From: Ceratothoa steindachneri
Lineage: Eukaryota > Arthropoda > Malacostraca > Isopoda > Cymothoidae
Assembly (NCBI GenBank): GCA_963969495.1
Contig: OZ018329.1
Coordinates: forward strand, 150,720,502-150,784,501
Direction of reading: 5' to 3'
Length of the DNA stretch: 64,000 nt
Shown: positions 39,770 through 51,656 of the stretch, in pieces
Position numbering within the stretch: position 1 is the first letter of the stretch
How the letters are laid out: each line of letters opens with the position of its first letter
Program-made: the position numbers and the translations under genes
The notes under the pieces: generated by a model
What the model was told of the DNA's origin: nothing
What the model saw: the letters and a program-made list of their open reading frames with translations, nothing else
Database searches by the model: none

Positions 39770-41387
39770 GGGCGACATCTAATTCAATAGCTGACCAGGT
39801 GGACCTGATGAAGTGGGACTCTGGGATCAGCAGGAGTGGTGATGCATCATGGCTCTGAGGCAGCGGCTTCTAGACTCTCCAAAGTATCCAAGTTAGTCAG
39901 ATCAGAACTAGTCACCCTCTTAATCTCAATCCAGCACCACAAGGACTCAACAAAGGAATCTGCATTAAGGTCATGGTAAATATGTAGATTGGCAGCATGA
40001 ACGATGGGATGTACTATTTCATCTGTGTTCCAAAATGTTTCACATTTTTTGAATACATTCAAGGAGGTAAACACAATGGGGGGACCACACTACGATGATC
40101 CCGAGTTTCAATAAATTGGGAGGGTCTAGGGGGCACAGCCCCCCCAATATATAATTCTAATTGTTTATAAACTAATGTCCTAACATTTACAGAGGTGAAT
40201 GATTTAACCAAATTATGTCAGTGCCTTTAATCATTTTGCGAATTATAATGGGGGTGGGGTCTGATGTCAGACGACTCAAATGCTCAAACGCGCATGAAAA
40301 TTCCAGCAGGGGTGAACAAAAGGTAAACACACAAAATTCTACTTTTTCAGCCGAGCCACTAATCTACATATTTACCAACTATTTTATCTGTGTTCCAATA
40401 TGTTTCATGTTTTGGGAGTAAATTTAAGGGGACTGCTCGTGTGGGGGTAAACACTGCAGAGCCCCCCCCCCCCTACGATGATCCTGAGTTTCAATCAATT
40501 GGGGGGTCTGGGGGGCACAGCCCCAAAGTATAGAATCATAATTGGGTAATAATTTAAATTTGGGGTGCACGGTAGGTGCCGCTGTTAGTAGGCTACAATT
40601 TTGGGCTACAATATATCTCTTATGACGTCAGACGGTAGCTTCAGAGTGACCAATTGCAGCGTTATAATTTGGGGGGTAACATTTCAGTTTCGGGGCGCAC
40701 GATAGGTGGCACTGTTTATAGGCTACAATATATGTCTTATGACGTCAGACAGGAGCGTAAGATGTGAACAATAACGGTGTTATATTTTTTTGTATATGAG
40801 TATATACTGGTCACCACATTTTAGACATGATATAAACTTATTAGAGTCAGTACAAAGGAGGGCAACAAAAATAATACCATCCTTGAAGCACCTTGAATAT
40901 GAAGATAGACTGAGGGTATTAAATATGTTTTCATTTGAAAGGTGTGTGAGGGGAGATATGATTGAGCTTTTTAAAATCTTTTCTGGGATGGATAAATTGG
41001 ATTTCAGCAAGTTATTTGAGTTAGAAGGTAGTAATAGAACTAGAGACCACCACTTAAAGATTAAAAAACAGAGGTGCAGACTGGATGTTAGAAAATATTT
41101 TTCACTAAGAGAGTGGTGGATTATTGGAATAGTTTGCCAGCTGAGACTGTAGACAGCCCAAACTTGAATGTTTTCAAGAGCAGATTGGATGATTATATGG
41201 GGATGGAGGGTTAATTTCTTACTTTCGGTATGTGGATATGTTTCTTGACTCATTCCTGTGGATGCAGTTTCTTTTTATTGTATATTTTTGGGGATTTTGA
41301 TTTTGTCTTTGACAGACTCCTATGGAGGCTTTAAATTATATATTGTAGATGCATGGTTGGACATTCCTATGGATTGTTAAATTGTAT
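39770..41387 (+). repeat. Unit 2 copy of LINE-delta end, M1, TGACGTCA repeat, LINE-alpha end
   Basis: Matches 22,963-24,579 at offset 16,807-16,808. It contains the LINE-delta C-terminus (39,770-39,858), M1 (about 39,974-40,537), the TGACGTCA dimer (about 40,547-40,798), and the LINE-alpha C-terminal fragment (about 40,803-41,210) with its 3' UTR. The only differences I noticed are small homopolymer changes, such as the C-run near 40,460. Confidence 0.87.
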
Positions 41388-43265
41388 ATGCTAAATGACT
41401 TTTTTCTCTCAGTATTTACACAGGAGGATACTCTAAATATACCCGAGGTGTCAATGATCTTTCGGGGTAATGATGAAGAGAAATTAAAGGATATCTTGAT
41501 CACAAAGGAGATAGTGACAAAGGAAATTGATAAAATCAAAAGTAGTAAAGCACCCGGTCCTGATGAGGTCTTTCCTAGAATTTTGAAAGAATGTAAGGAT
41601 GTGTTAAGTAAGCCCCTAGCATGCATCTTTAGAAAATCATTGGAGTGGCATTGTGCCAGTGGCATGGAAGAAAGCCAATGTGATACCTATATTTAAGAAA
41701 GGGGATAAAACAAATATGTCTAATTACAGACCAGTAAGTTTGACATCAGTGGTAGGGAAAATGATGGAATCTATTATAGCAAGGAATATTAGGGATCACT
41801 TGGATAAGCATAAGTTGATAAAAGAATCACAGCATGGCTTTAGTAAGGGTAAATCCTGCCTGACTAATTTGCTGTCTTTTTATAGTAAGGTGTATGAAGC
41901 AGCAGATAATGATGAAAACTATGATATTTTATACTTGGACTTTAGTAAGGCTTTTGATCGAGTGCCACACTTACGGCTTCTGAGCAAAGTTAAAGCACAC
42001 AGGATCGATGGCAGTATATTTAGGTGGATTCAGTCATGGCTTGGTGACAGACAGCAAAGAGTTAGTATAGATGGAGTTAAATCTGAGTGGGGGTGTGTTA
42101 GCAGTGGAGTTCCGCAAGGATCTGTTTTGGGTCCCTTGCTATTCTTAATTTATATTAATGATCTTGACATAGGTATAAGTAGTGACCTGAGTAAATTTGC
42201 TGATGATACTAAGCTAGGTACGGCCATTAGGGCTGATTCTGATGCTGTTGTAATGCAGGAGGAATTGATGACCATTCTGTCCAATTGGGCTGAGAAATGG
42301 CAAATGAAGTTTAACATAGACAAATGTAGTGTACTTAGTATAGGTAGAAATAATCCACTGAATAGTTATAAATTAAATGGGAGAAATTTAGGGAGGACCG
42401 ATTGTGAGAGGGACTTGGGTATTTTGGTAAGTTCAGACCTTCGTCCTAGAAAGCAATGCCTAAATGCTAAGAATAAAGCTAATAGGATATTGGGATTCAT
42501 TAGGAGGAGTGTAAGCAATAAGAGTGCTGAAGTCATTCTAAAACTGTATCTGGCGCTAGTTAGGCCTCTTCTAGACTATGCAGTACAATTTTGGTCACCA
42601 TATTATAGGAAGGATATTGATTTGCTTGAGTCTGTGCAGAGAAGGATGACAAAGATGATTGGTGGGCTAAGGAACTTACCTTATGGTGAAAGGCTCAGAA
42701 AACTAAATCTACATACATTGGAAAGGAGAAGAGTCAGAGGGGAATTGATTGAAGTCTTCAAATGGGTAAAAGGATATAATAAAGGGGATCTGGGTAAGGT
42801 TCTTATACTTAGTGAACATGACAGGACATGTAGCAATGGGTTTAAGCTTGATAAGTATAGGTTTAGGAAGGAGATTGGGAGGAATTGGTTTACAAATCGT
42901 GTGGTAGATGAATGGAATAGGCTCACTAGACATGTGATAGAAGCCTCCTCTCTGGGTAGTTTTAAGAATAGATTAGATAAATATATGAATGAAGCTGCTA
43001 GATGGGACTGACTTTTTTATGTACATATGTATATATTTTTCTAAGGAGTGGGGAGATTATTTTGCGGTTGCATGAATGGACATAATCCTCTGGATGCATT
43101 TTATGTATATTGTAGATTAGATCTGACGAACTCCTGTAAAGGGTGACAATGTTGATGACTTTTCTCTGGTAAGAAATCTTTTGTGTGTTGACTGGAACAG
43201 GAGCTGCCAAGTGTAGGCCATGAATGGTCTTTTGCAGTCTCCTCCTTTTCTTATGTTCTTATGTA
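41388..43265 (+). pseudogene. LINE-beta, 5'-truncated, with 2-bp frameshift (unit 2)
   Basis: Copy of 24,580-26,457. It has the same truncation point, the same missing AG near 41,643 and the same 452-aa RT frame (41,653-43,011) with FADDTKLGTAI. The 3' UTR and hairpin run to 43,265. The shared private deletion marks it as a duplicate of the unit 1 copy. Confidence 0.88.
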
Positions 43266-44693
43266 TATTGTAGATGCATGATCTGACAAAATCCTATGGA
43301 TGCATTATGTGGGTGGGATTTGATGGATATGGATGACATAACATAATTTCACGGATGACAAAAGCCACAAGGGCCTATTAAAGGTCATCTGCATCCGTCA
43401 AAACCCACCCACAAAAAGCACCATCACCAGGGAAAGACGAAATCAAAGTCCCCCACAATATAATATAACAGATGACAAAAGCCACAAGGGCTCATCATAG
43501 GTCATCTGAGTCAAACGGCCTCTTTTTTAAGGCACCCAAAGTCACAGGAAAACTACATCCAGAGGATTGCGTCCAGAAACAAGGGTATCACCAATCAAGG
43601 CTTGTCAAGAACTAAATCATGCAGCTATAGATATATACAAACAATATTAATATATACAAAACTTAGGAACCATCACAACCTTCCCTCCCCATAAACTCAT
43701 CCAACCTACTCTTAAATACATTTAAATTTGGACTACCTACTACCCTCCGCGGCAATTTGTTCCAGAAGTCTACCACTCTATTGGTGAAAAAATATTTTCT
43801 TAAATCCAACCTACACCCTTGCTTTTTAATTTTCAAGTGGTGACCTCTAGTCCGAATTCCATCATCTAACTCAAAAAACTTGCTAACATCCAATTTATCT
43901 ATCCCGGAAAAAATTTAAAGAGCTCAATCATATCCCCCTCTCACACACCTCCTTTCGAACGAGAACATATTTAATACCCTCAGTCTATCTATATATTCAA
44001 GGTGCCTCAGGGAAGGAATAATCTGTTGCACTGACTCGAGAAGGTTAATATCGTGTCTAAAATGTGGGGACCATGCCTGTATACAGTATTCTAGATGTAG
44101 CCTAACATAAGAGTTATAGAGTTTAAGAATAACCTCCTTACTTTTGTAACTGACATTTCTCTTAATGAAACCCAGCACTCTATTTGCCCTATTTCTTGCT
44201 TCAATACACTGCTTAGAAAACCTTAATGACTTATCTATTACTACTCCTAGATCTTTCTCATCCTCTACTGAGCTCAGCCAATGCCCATCCATTTCATAGT
44301 TAAATTCTCTATTATCTTTTCCCATGTTAATAACTTTGCACTTATCAAGGTTGAAAGTCATTTGTCACTTATGTGCCCAGGATAACAATTTATTTAAATC
44401 CCCTGCACTTTAAAATTATCATCAATATCTTTAACTACAGCTGCTAATTTGGTATCATCCGCAAAAATTGACACTTTATTATTAACTGCCTCCCAAGATC
44501 ATTTATATAGATGACAAATAATAATGGCCGAGAACTGATCCCTGAGGAACCCCACTGATAACATCCCTCCACTCTGACTTTACACCATTTAGCACTACCC
44601 TTTGCTTCCTGTCTTTCAGCCACTCAGCTATCCAATTTGAAATACCCCCACATATCCCAATCATTTTTAATTTATGAACTAGTCTCCTATGTG
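43266..44693 (-). pseudogene. LINE-alpha RT and C-terminus, minus strand (unit 2)
   Basis: Copy of 26,458-27,885: open frames 43,893-43,663 and 44,361-43,924 with KYFFTNRVVDFWNKLP and KDLGVVIDKSLRF, damaged FADD region at about 44,400-44,480, and 3' hairpins near 43,350 and 43,465. Confidence 0.85.
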
Positions 44694-44697
44694 GTAC

Positions 44698-45723
44698 TGT
44701 GATGGTGGTGATGATATGTATGTACCTGTGATGTCCTTAGTTGGTATGATTGGTCTGGTGAAGGTTGTGCATGATAATTATGGGCATATGGGTAAGTTTA
44801 AGCTGTGGGAGTGTATGAAGGAGCGTGTGTTCCATCCGTTTCTGAGAACTGTTATGAATGATGTTGCGAATACGTGTGAAAGGTGTCAGAAGCGAAAGGT
44901 GCAAGGTGTGCAAGTGAAACCACCGATGTTGAAAGTTGATGCGAAAGAACCGTTTGAATTGGTAGTGATTGATTGTGTGTCTTTGCTGCGTACGAGTGCT
45001 GGGAATGTTGGTATGGTTGTGATGGTTGATCATAAAAGTAAGTTTGTGTATGCAGCGCCTGTGAGAGATAAAAGGAGTGTGACTGTTGCGCGTGTGGTTG
45101 AGCAGTTGTTTTTTCCTATGTGTGTATGGAAGCCTAGATATCTGAGTGATAATGGGCCTGAATTTGTAGGAGAAGTGTTTGAGAAAATGTTGAGAGAGAA
45201 TGGTGTGGAGCATGTGAGAACAACTCTGTATGTACCGTCTTCAAATGGGTTGGCTGAACGTACTATAAGAACCTTGTGTGAGATGTTGAGAATGATGAGT
45301 ATGACAGTGAATGACTGGGATGTGTGTCTGGGGAGAGTGTTGTGGGCGTATAATTCAACTGTGCATAGTGCAACTGGAATGTCCCCATGTCAGTTTGTGA
45401 TGAATTTTGAAAGGCGAGTGAAAGATAGGTTTCGTTTGAGTGAAAGTGAGCAGAGTGTATGGCGTGAGGCGCATGAAAGGTTCCATTCATTTGAATTAGG
45501 TGCAAAAGTATTGAAGGTGAAAGAAGTAAAGGGTAGGTTGAATGTATCAAAGATGAGTGAGAAGTTTGATGGACCTTATAGAGTTGTGAGGGTTTGGGAA
45601 AATGGGGTGACGTATGTTTTGGAGAGTTTGAATGACGGTATGACTGAGAGAGTGCGGGCTCATCAGAGTCAGTTAAGGAGATGGAGAGAACCTCCTGACT
45701 ACCTGGTGAGCCATCCGGTGTAG
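44698..45723 (+). pseudogene. pol: Gypsy-D integrase, truncated
   Basis: The encoded protein is the same as the Gypsy-B integrase, with all DDE residues and GPY present, ending at TAG 45,721. Confidence 0.83.
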
Positions 45724-45736
45724 AGAGAGAGGTAAA

Positions 45737-46315
45737 GTGCATGATGATGAGATTGAATGTGATAGTATGGATCTGTCTGGGAAAGAGCTAGTCTTAGTCT
45801 CGAGGAGTAGAAAACGTACAAAGAAGGGTGAAAGGAAGAATGCAAGTACGAATGAAAGTAAGTCTGAGCAGAGTGTTTCTGGTATGGGGGATCTTGAAAG
45901 GGAGATTGAGTTTTTGCGTAAACAGGTGAGTGATTTGGCTGGTATAAGTAGACGAGTGAGTGAGCTGCCTGTGCCTGATTTTTCTGGTTTTGGGAACAGT
46001 ATGAATGATAGTGTGTTTGGGCAGAATGAACCTAGTGTAGCTGATTTTTCGGGTTTTATGAATGGTAATAGTAGGGGTGAGTTTGATGTAGTGAATGATG
46101 AAGTGGCTGATTTTTCAGGTTTCTGGTGGGAACCAGTCGAAGGGGTTTCTGGTATGCCTGTTGAGAATACAGGGGATGTGAGTGACCTGTCTGTTTCGCA
46201 AGAATGTACCTTGAGTTGGATGAGAGCTGTGAGTGAGGAGCTGATGAATGGGGGTATGAAGAGTGAGGGTTCTGAACGGAAGAGTATGAAAGAATTCTGT
46301 CGTGAGATGGGATAA
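45737..46315 (+). pseudogene. Gypsy-D C-terminal tail frame
   Basis: Same as 28,929-29,507, with three DFSGF motifs and a TAA at 46,313. Confidence 0.8.
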
Positions 46316-46538
46316 CTGGTAATGAGGGCTAAGAGTATGGTTGATGAGATGATAAATAGTGACGATGAGACTGACAGGATGACTGACGAACAACCCCGAC
46401 TAATTGCTACGCGTAGCCAGGGACCAGTAGAAGAGTGTGAATGGGTGCAGAAGGGTGCGATTGAGCACAAGTGGTACCGTGAAGAGTGATTGAAGGGGTT
46501 TTGTGAGTGACTGGTCGAATGGCTTAAGGAAGGAGGGG

Positions 46539-47396
46539 TGTGGTGGAGCGAATGTGAGTGTGTGTAAAAGGGCCATTCTCCCACCCCTTTTCTCAGTACC
46601 CTATCCCTTCCTCTGTAAAAATGTGTGTGTGTCTGAATGGGAATGGGAATGGGTTTGTTGTTTTTTGTTTATTTTATGTATAAAAATGATTACCATGTTT
46701 TTTTTCTTTCTTTCCAGGCGCCATATTCTGGAAAGATAGGACTTAGTTTCATATATCCTTATATTACAAACAAAGCGTCATATTCTGTAAAGATAGTAGC
46801 TAGTTTTGAGATATTACTATAATTAAAAGAATATTGTACTTTGCTTAAAATAAACTTTTATCAAAGCGTCATATTCTGGAAAGAGAGAGTGGAAGTGTGG
46901 ACTGACAGCAAGAGGGGTTCTCTAGATGAGTGCTCCGCCCAGCCCTGAGACGGAGGGCTTTCGTGCCTCTCTAACCACCTGAACTGCCATACTCGCCTTT
47001 GTTGAGAATCCTGCCTCCTTCTAAGTTAGCCTACTACCACCCACCTCCAGCACACAAGTGATAGCGCGTGCCCCCTTTTCGTTCGGTTGTTGTGTTTTTT
47101 TATGTTTTGTGTAGATATATAAGTAAATTGTTGTATTCGCTTTTTATAAAATTCTCTGTTGGTATCGTATTTGGATTGGGAAATCCAGCCTCATTTTGAA
47201 GTGTGCACACTTCCCTTGTAAATATAAATTGCTGTAAATATAACTGTAACTATCATTGTACTTTTTTTTTTGTAAGTAAAGGGACTGTATATACAATCCG
47301 TTTCATTCTCCCTCGATTTCTCACGTCCGGACAGTGTAGGAAGCGGGTTGGATCGATTATCGATTGGGATTAGAGATATATTTTCGGCCCGCTACA
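46539..47396 (+). repeat. 3' LTR of Gypsy-D
   Basis: An 858-bp LTR matching that of B with a few base changes (for example TTCGCTTTTTATAAA versus TTCGCCTTTTATAAA near 47,140). Confidence 0.9.
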
Positions 47397-47400
47397 GTAC

Positions 47401-48318
47401 CTTATCACATGCTTAACTAAAATCTAAGTAAATTATATCTACATTCTCTCCCTTATCTACTTGATCTGTTACAAACTCCAGAAAGTCTAGTAAATTAGTC
47501 AAACATGATCTACCTGATCTAAACCCATGCTGAGCATCGCTGATTAACCCCTCCCTCTCTAGATGTTGGCAAATCCCTTTTTTAACTATTTTCTCAAGAA
47601 TTTTACAGACTACAGGAGTTAGGCTAACCGGTCTAAAGTTATTTGGATCCCCTTTACTACCCTTCTTGAAAATGGGGACTACATTCGCTCTCTTCCAATC
47701 ATCGGGTATTTCTCTATATTCCAGTGACCTAGTATATAACTTCTCCAGAGCTATTGAGATACTTTCTACCCCTTCTTTAAGTATCATAGAATGAATATTA
47801 TCAGGGCCGGAGGCCTTGGTAGTATCTAACTCACCTATTAGTCCTTTTATCGTCCTCCAATCCACACTAATGGTAGTAAACACCTCTTTCCCTGACCCAT
47901 GAGTACTATACATAAGACTATTTAGTTTCTCCTTTGTAAATACTGATGCAAAATGACCATTTAGTACCTCAACTATTTCCTCATCAGTTTCTCTCACAGC
48001 CCCTTCATATTTGATAGGCCCTATTTTAACTCTGCCAGACTTATTATTAATTTTATAGTAACTAAAGAACTTTCTAGGATCTTTGTTGCTATCCTGAGCT
48101 AATTTAATTTCTAACACCCTTTTGTTCTTCTTTATAATCTTATTTAACTCATTCCTAGCCATTCTATAATCAGTTAAATTTTGAATATTATTTTCTACCT
48201 GTAATTTTTTATATGCCCTTTTCTTCTCTGAAATTTTTTTAGCTATCTCCTGATTCCACCATAATGGTTTCCTACTTTTGTTCCTAATGGCCTTCATTGG
48301 GATACATTGTTCTTGGAC
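47401..48318 (-). pseudogene. LINE-alpha linker and RT N-terminal part, minus strand (unit 2)
   Basis: Copy of 30,593-31,510 with the same 294-aa frame (48,297-47,413) and the same TAA after YLDFS. Confidence 0.86.
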
Positions 48319-49292
48319 TACATTTATTATTATTGTGGCTTTTGTTATCCGGGAAATTATCTATGTTATGTGGCTGCACTCCCCAGCCCCCCCCCCCCCC
48401 AATTCATTGAAACTCAGGATCATCGCAGGGTGGTCTCCCCGCAGTGGTATCTCCCCCATGAGCAGTCCCCTTGAATTTACTAGGTTTTTTCCCACCCCCA
48501 ACAGCTTTTTACTCGCAGAAAAACCTAACCTAATAACAAACAATTCTTACTTTTATAGGTTTCTTGATTAGTTTATGCGCCTCTAAATAATCTAAAAGTT
48601 TTTCGCGATTATACAAACTAAAGCCAAATTTGAATAATAAAGAAGCACATGGAGCGCACGAAAACACAATAACGAAAGAAAAACATTTGCAAAACGGTTC
48701 CTATTTATAAGCTACAATGTTGCCAGTAAGAAGTTATTATCGTTCACATAAACAAAAAATATGAAAACAAAACAAAAAAACAATAAATACATCAAGAAAC
48801 CTTACCTAACTTAGAAAAAACTATAAACGAGCAGAGGCGCAGATATTTAGAAAATAATACAGACTAAAAGTTAAAAATCCCCAAAACAACAAAAAATATA
48901 ACGCCATGATTGGTCACATCTGAAGCTACCATCTGACGTCATAAGAGATATATTATAGCCCAAAATTGTAGCCTACTAACAGCACCTCTAGCGTGCGCCC
49001 CGAATCTGAAGTACATAAGAACATAAGAAAAGAAGGAGACTGCAAAAGACCATTCATGGCCTGCACTTGGCAGCTCCTGTTCCAGTCAATACACAATTAC
49101 CCATAATTGTTTAGAATGTTCTAACGTTTACAGAACTAGGACTCAAACACGCATCAATATTCAGGGGTAAATATGTAGATTAGCGGCCCGGCCGAAAAAA
49201 AAATTGTGTGTAAATATTATCGTTCACTCGTGTCGGAATATTCATGCAAGTTTGAGTCCTTTTTGAATTATTATTCTATAAACAATTAGGAT
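48319..49292. repeat. Composite of short repeat fragments, unit 2 copy
   Basis: Matches 31,511-32,481: LINE-alpha end, M1 piece with a longer C-run (48,386-48,400), AT-rich part, TGACGTCA repeat (about 48,935), LINE-beta 3' end (about 49,014-49,090), M1-like piece. No gene. Confidence 0.65.
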
Positions 49293-50050
49293 TACTTAAG
49301 GCAGAGATATAATGAACTAGCAAGAGATGTTAAAAAGTTAGTTAGAGTAGCAAGGAGAAATTATGAAATTAAAGTGGCAAATAGGGCAAAGGAAGATCCT
49401 AAAAGTTTTTATCAATTATACAAAACTAAGGTTAGAGATAAAATAGGCCCACTTATAGATTCCAATGGAGAATTAGTGAGTGATAGGGACTCAATGGCTG
49501 GAATGCTAAATGACTTTTTTCTCTCAGTATTTACACAGGAGGATACTCTAAATATACCCGAGGTGTCAATGATCTTTCGGGGTAATGATGAAGAGAAATT
49601 AAAGGATATCTTGATCACAAAGGAGATAGTGACAAAGGAAATTGATAAAATCAAAAGTAGTAAAGCACCCGGTCCTGATGAGGTCTTTCCTAGAATTTTG
49701 AAAGAATGTAAGGATGTGTTAAGTGAGCCCCTAGCATGCATCTTTAGAAAATCATTGGAGAGTGGCATTGTGCCAGTGGCATGGAAGAAAGCCAATGTGA
49801 TACCTATATTTAAGAAAGGGGATAAAACAAATATGTCTAATTACAGACCAGTAAGTTTGACATCAGTGGTAGGGAAAATGATGGAATCTATTATAGCAAG
49901 GAATATTAGGGATCACTTGGATAAGCATAAGTTGATAAAAGAATCACAGCATGGATTTAGTAAGGGTAAATCCTGCCTGACTAATTTGCTGTCTTTTTAT
50001 AGTAAGGTGTATGAAGCAGCAGATAAGGATGAAAACTATGATATTTTATA
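49293..50050 (+). pseudogene. LINE-beta ORF, part left of the insertion (unit 2)
   Basis: Same as 32,482-33,240: linker, KAPGPDEVFPRILKEC, ANVIPIFKKGDKTNMSNYRP, HGFSKGKSCLTNLLSFYSK, up to NYDIL, where a LINE-alpha insertion ends the frame. The host frame resumes at 51,657. Confidence 0.87.
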
Positions 50051-51656
50051 ACATAACATAACATAACATAATTTAACGGATGACAAAAGCCACAAGGGCC
50101 TATCAAAGGTCATCCGTATCCATCAAATCCCACCCATATAATGCATCCATAGGATTTTGTCAGATCATGCAGCTACAATATACAATTTAACAATCCATAG
50201 GAATGTCCAACCATGCATCTACAATATATAATTTAAAGCCTCCATAGGAGTCAGTCAAAAACAAAATCAAAGTCCCCCAAAATATACAATAAAAAGAAAC
50301 TGCATCCACAGGAATGAGTCAAGAAACATATCCACATACCAAAAAGTAAGAAATTAACCCTCCATCCCCATATAATCATCCAATCTGCGCTTGAAAACAT
50401 TCAAGTTTGGGCTGTCTACAGTCTCAGGTGGCAAACTATTCCAATAATCTACCACTCTGTTAGTGAAAAAATATTTTCTAACATCCAGTCTGCACCTCTG
50501 TTTTTTAATCTTTAAGTGGTGGCCTCTAGTTCTATTACTACCTTCTAACTCAAATAACTTGCTGAAATCTAATTTATCCATCCCAGAAAAGATTTTAAAA
50601 AGCTCAATCATATCTCCCCTCACACACCTTCTTTCAAATGAAAACATATTTAATACCCTCAGTCTATCTTCATATTCAAGGTGCTTCAGGGATGGTATTA
50701 TTTTTGTTGCCCTCCTTTGTACTGACTCTAATAAGTTTATATCATGTCTAAAATGTGGTGACCATGCCTGTATACAGTACTCTAAATGTGGCCTGACATA
50801 AGAGTTGTATAGTTTAAGGATGACCTCCTTACTCTTGTAGCTAACATTTCTTTTAATGTAACCTAGCACCCTATTTGCTCTATTTTTTGCCTCAATACAC
50901 TGCTTTGAAAATTTCAGTGACCTATCTACTACCACTCCTAAGTCTTTCTCATCTTCAACTGAATTAAGCCAATATCCATCCATCTCATAGCTAAATTCCC
51001 TATTATCTCTCCCCATGTTAATAACTTTGCATTTATTAAGGTTAAAAGTCATCTGCCACTTCTGAGCCCAAGCTAACAGCTTATCTAAGTCACCCTGCAC
51101 TTTAAAGCTACCCTCAACCTCTTTGACTACAGCTGCCAATTTAGTGTCATCAGCAAAAATTGACACTTTGCTATTTACACCTTGCCCAAGATCATTTACA
51201 TAGATTATAAATAATAAAGGGCCTAAAACTGATCCCTGAGGTACGCCACTAATAACATTCCTCCATTCTGACCTCACTCCATTCAGTACAACTCTCTGTT
51301 TCCTATTTTTCAGCCATTCAGTTATCCAATTTAAAACATTCCCACATATCCCATGCAGCTTTAATTTATGAACTAGTCTTCTATGTGGAACCTTATCAAA
51401 AGCTTTGCTGAAATCTAAGTAGATCACATCAACTTTCTCACCCCTATCTAATTCTTTAGTTACATAATCCATAAAATCCAGTAAATTAGTTAAACACGAT
51501 CTATCTTTTCTAAAACCATGCTGAGCATCATTAATTAACCTGCTACTCTCTAGATGATCAGAAATTCCCTTCTTAACCATCTTCTCAAGAATTTTACAGA
51601 CTATAGAAGTTAAGCTTACTGGTCTAAAGTTATTTGGGTCCTCAAATAACTTGGAC
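50051..51656 (-). mobile_element. LINE-alpha 3' half inserted in LINE-beta (unit 2 only)
   Basis: About 1.6 kb on the minus strand, absent at the matching site of unit 1 (33,240), so it postdates the duplication. From its 3' end at left: (CATAA)n tail, CGGATGAC hairpin (about 50,068-50,107), the 3' UTR with repeated CCTATGG motifs, and the RT/C-terminal ORF to about 51,640. The word TTTATA flanks it (50,045-50,050 and 51,657-51,662), a likely 6-bp target duplication. It is the cleanest LINE-alpha 3' end in the window. Confidence 0.9.
50354..51580 (-). CDS. LINE-alpha RT and C-terminal domain, best copy
   Basis: A 408-aa open frame with no internal stop: HGFRKDRSCLTNLLDFMDYV, YLDFSKAFDKVPHRRLVHKL, SGVPQGSVLGPLLFIIYVND and SIFADDTKLAAVV (FADD active site). 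The thumb region follows (KDLGVVVDRSLKFSKQCIEA, GYIKRNVSYKSKEVILKLYN), then LESVQRRATKIIPSLKHLEY and the C-terminal KYFFTNRVVDYWNSLPPE. It is typical of CR1/L2-group LINE reverse transcriptases. The frame is open upstream to about 51,640 (PNNFRPVSLT), where the element is 5'-truncated, so the endonuclease and fingers start are missing. Confidence 0.88.
   Translation of the reverse strand: MVKKGISDHLESSRLINDAQHGFRKDRSCLTNLLDFMDYVTKELDRGEKVDVIYLDFSKAFDKVPHRRLVHKLKLHGICGNVLNWITEWLKNRKQRVVLNGVRSEWRNVISGVPQGSVLGPLLFIIYVNDLGQGVNSKVSIFADDTKLAAVVKEVEGSFKVQGDLDKLLAWAQKWQMTFNLNKCKVINMGRDNREFSYEMDGYWLNSVEDEKDLGVVVDRSLKFSKQCIEAKNRANRVLGYIKRNVSYKSKEVILKLYNSYVRPHLEYCIQAWSPHFRHDINLLESVQRRATKIIPSLKHLEYEDRLRVLNMFSFERRCVRGDMIELFKIFSGMDKLDFSKLFELEGSNRTRGHHLKIKKQRCRLDVRKYFFTNRVVDYWNSLPPETVDSPNLNVFKRRLDDYMGMEG

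Larger units (their letters stand above)
44698..47396 (+). mobile_element. Gypsy-D: unit 2 copy of Gypsy-B
   Basis: GTAC duplication at 44,694-44,697 and 47,397-47,400, with the same deletion joint TGTGATGGTGGTGATG, the same 11-bp deletion and the same TAA. It is a duplicate of B made by the 16.8-kb event, not a new insertion. Confidence 0.9.

Noticed and set aside
44698..47396. Gypsy-D as an independent insertion at a preferred GTAC site
   Set aside because: It shares the deletion joint, 11-bp deletion, TAA and flanks with B, so it is a segmental copy.
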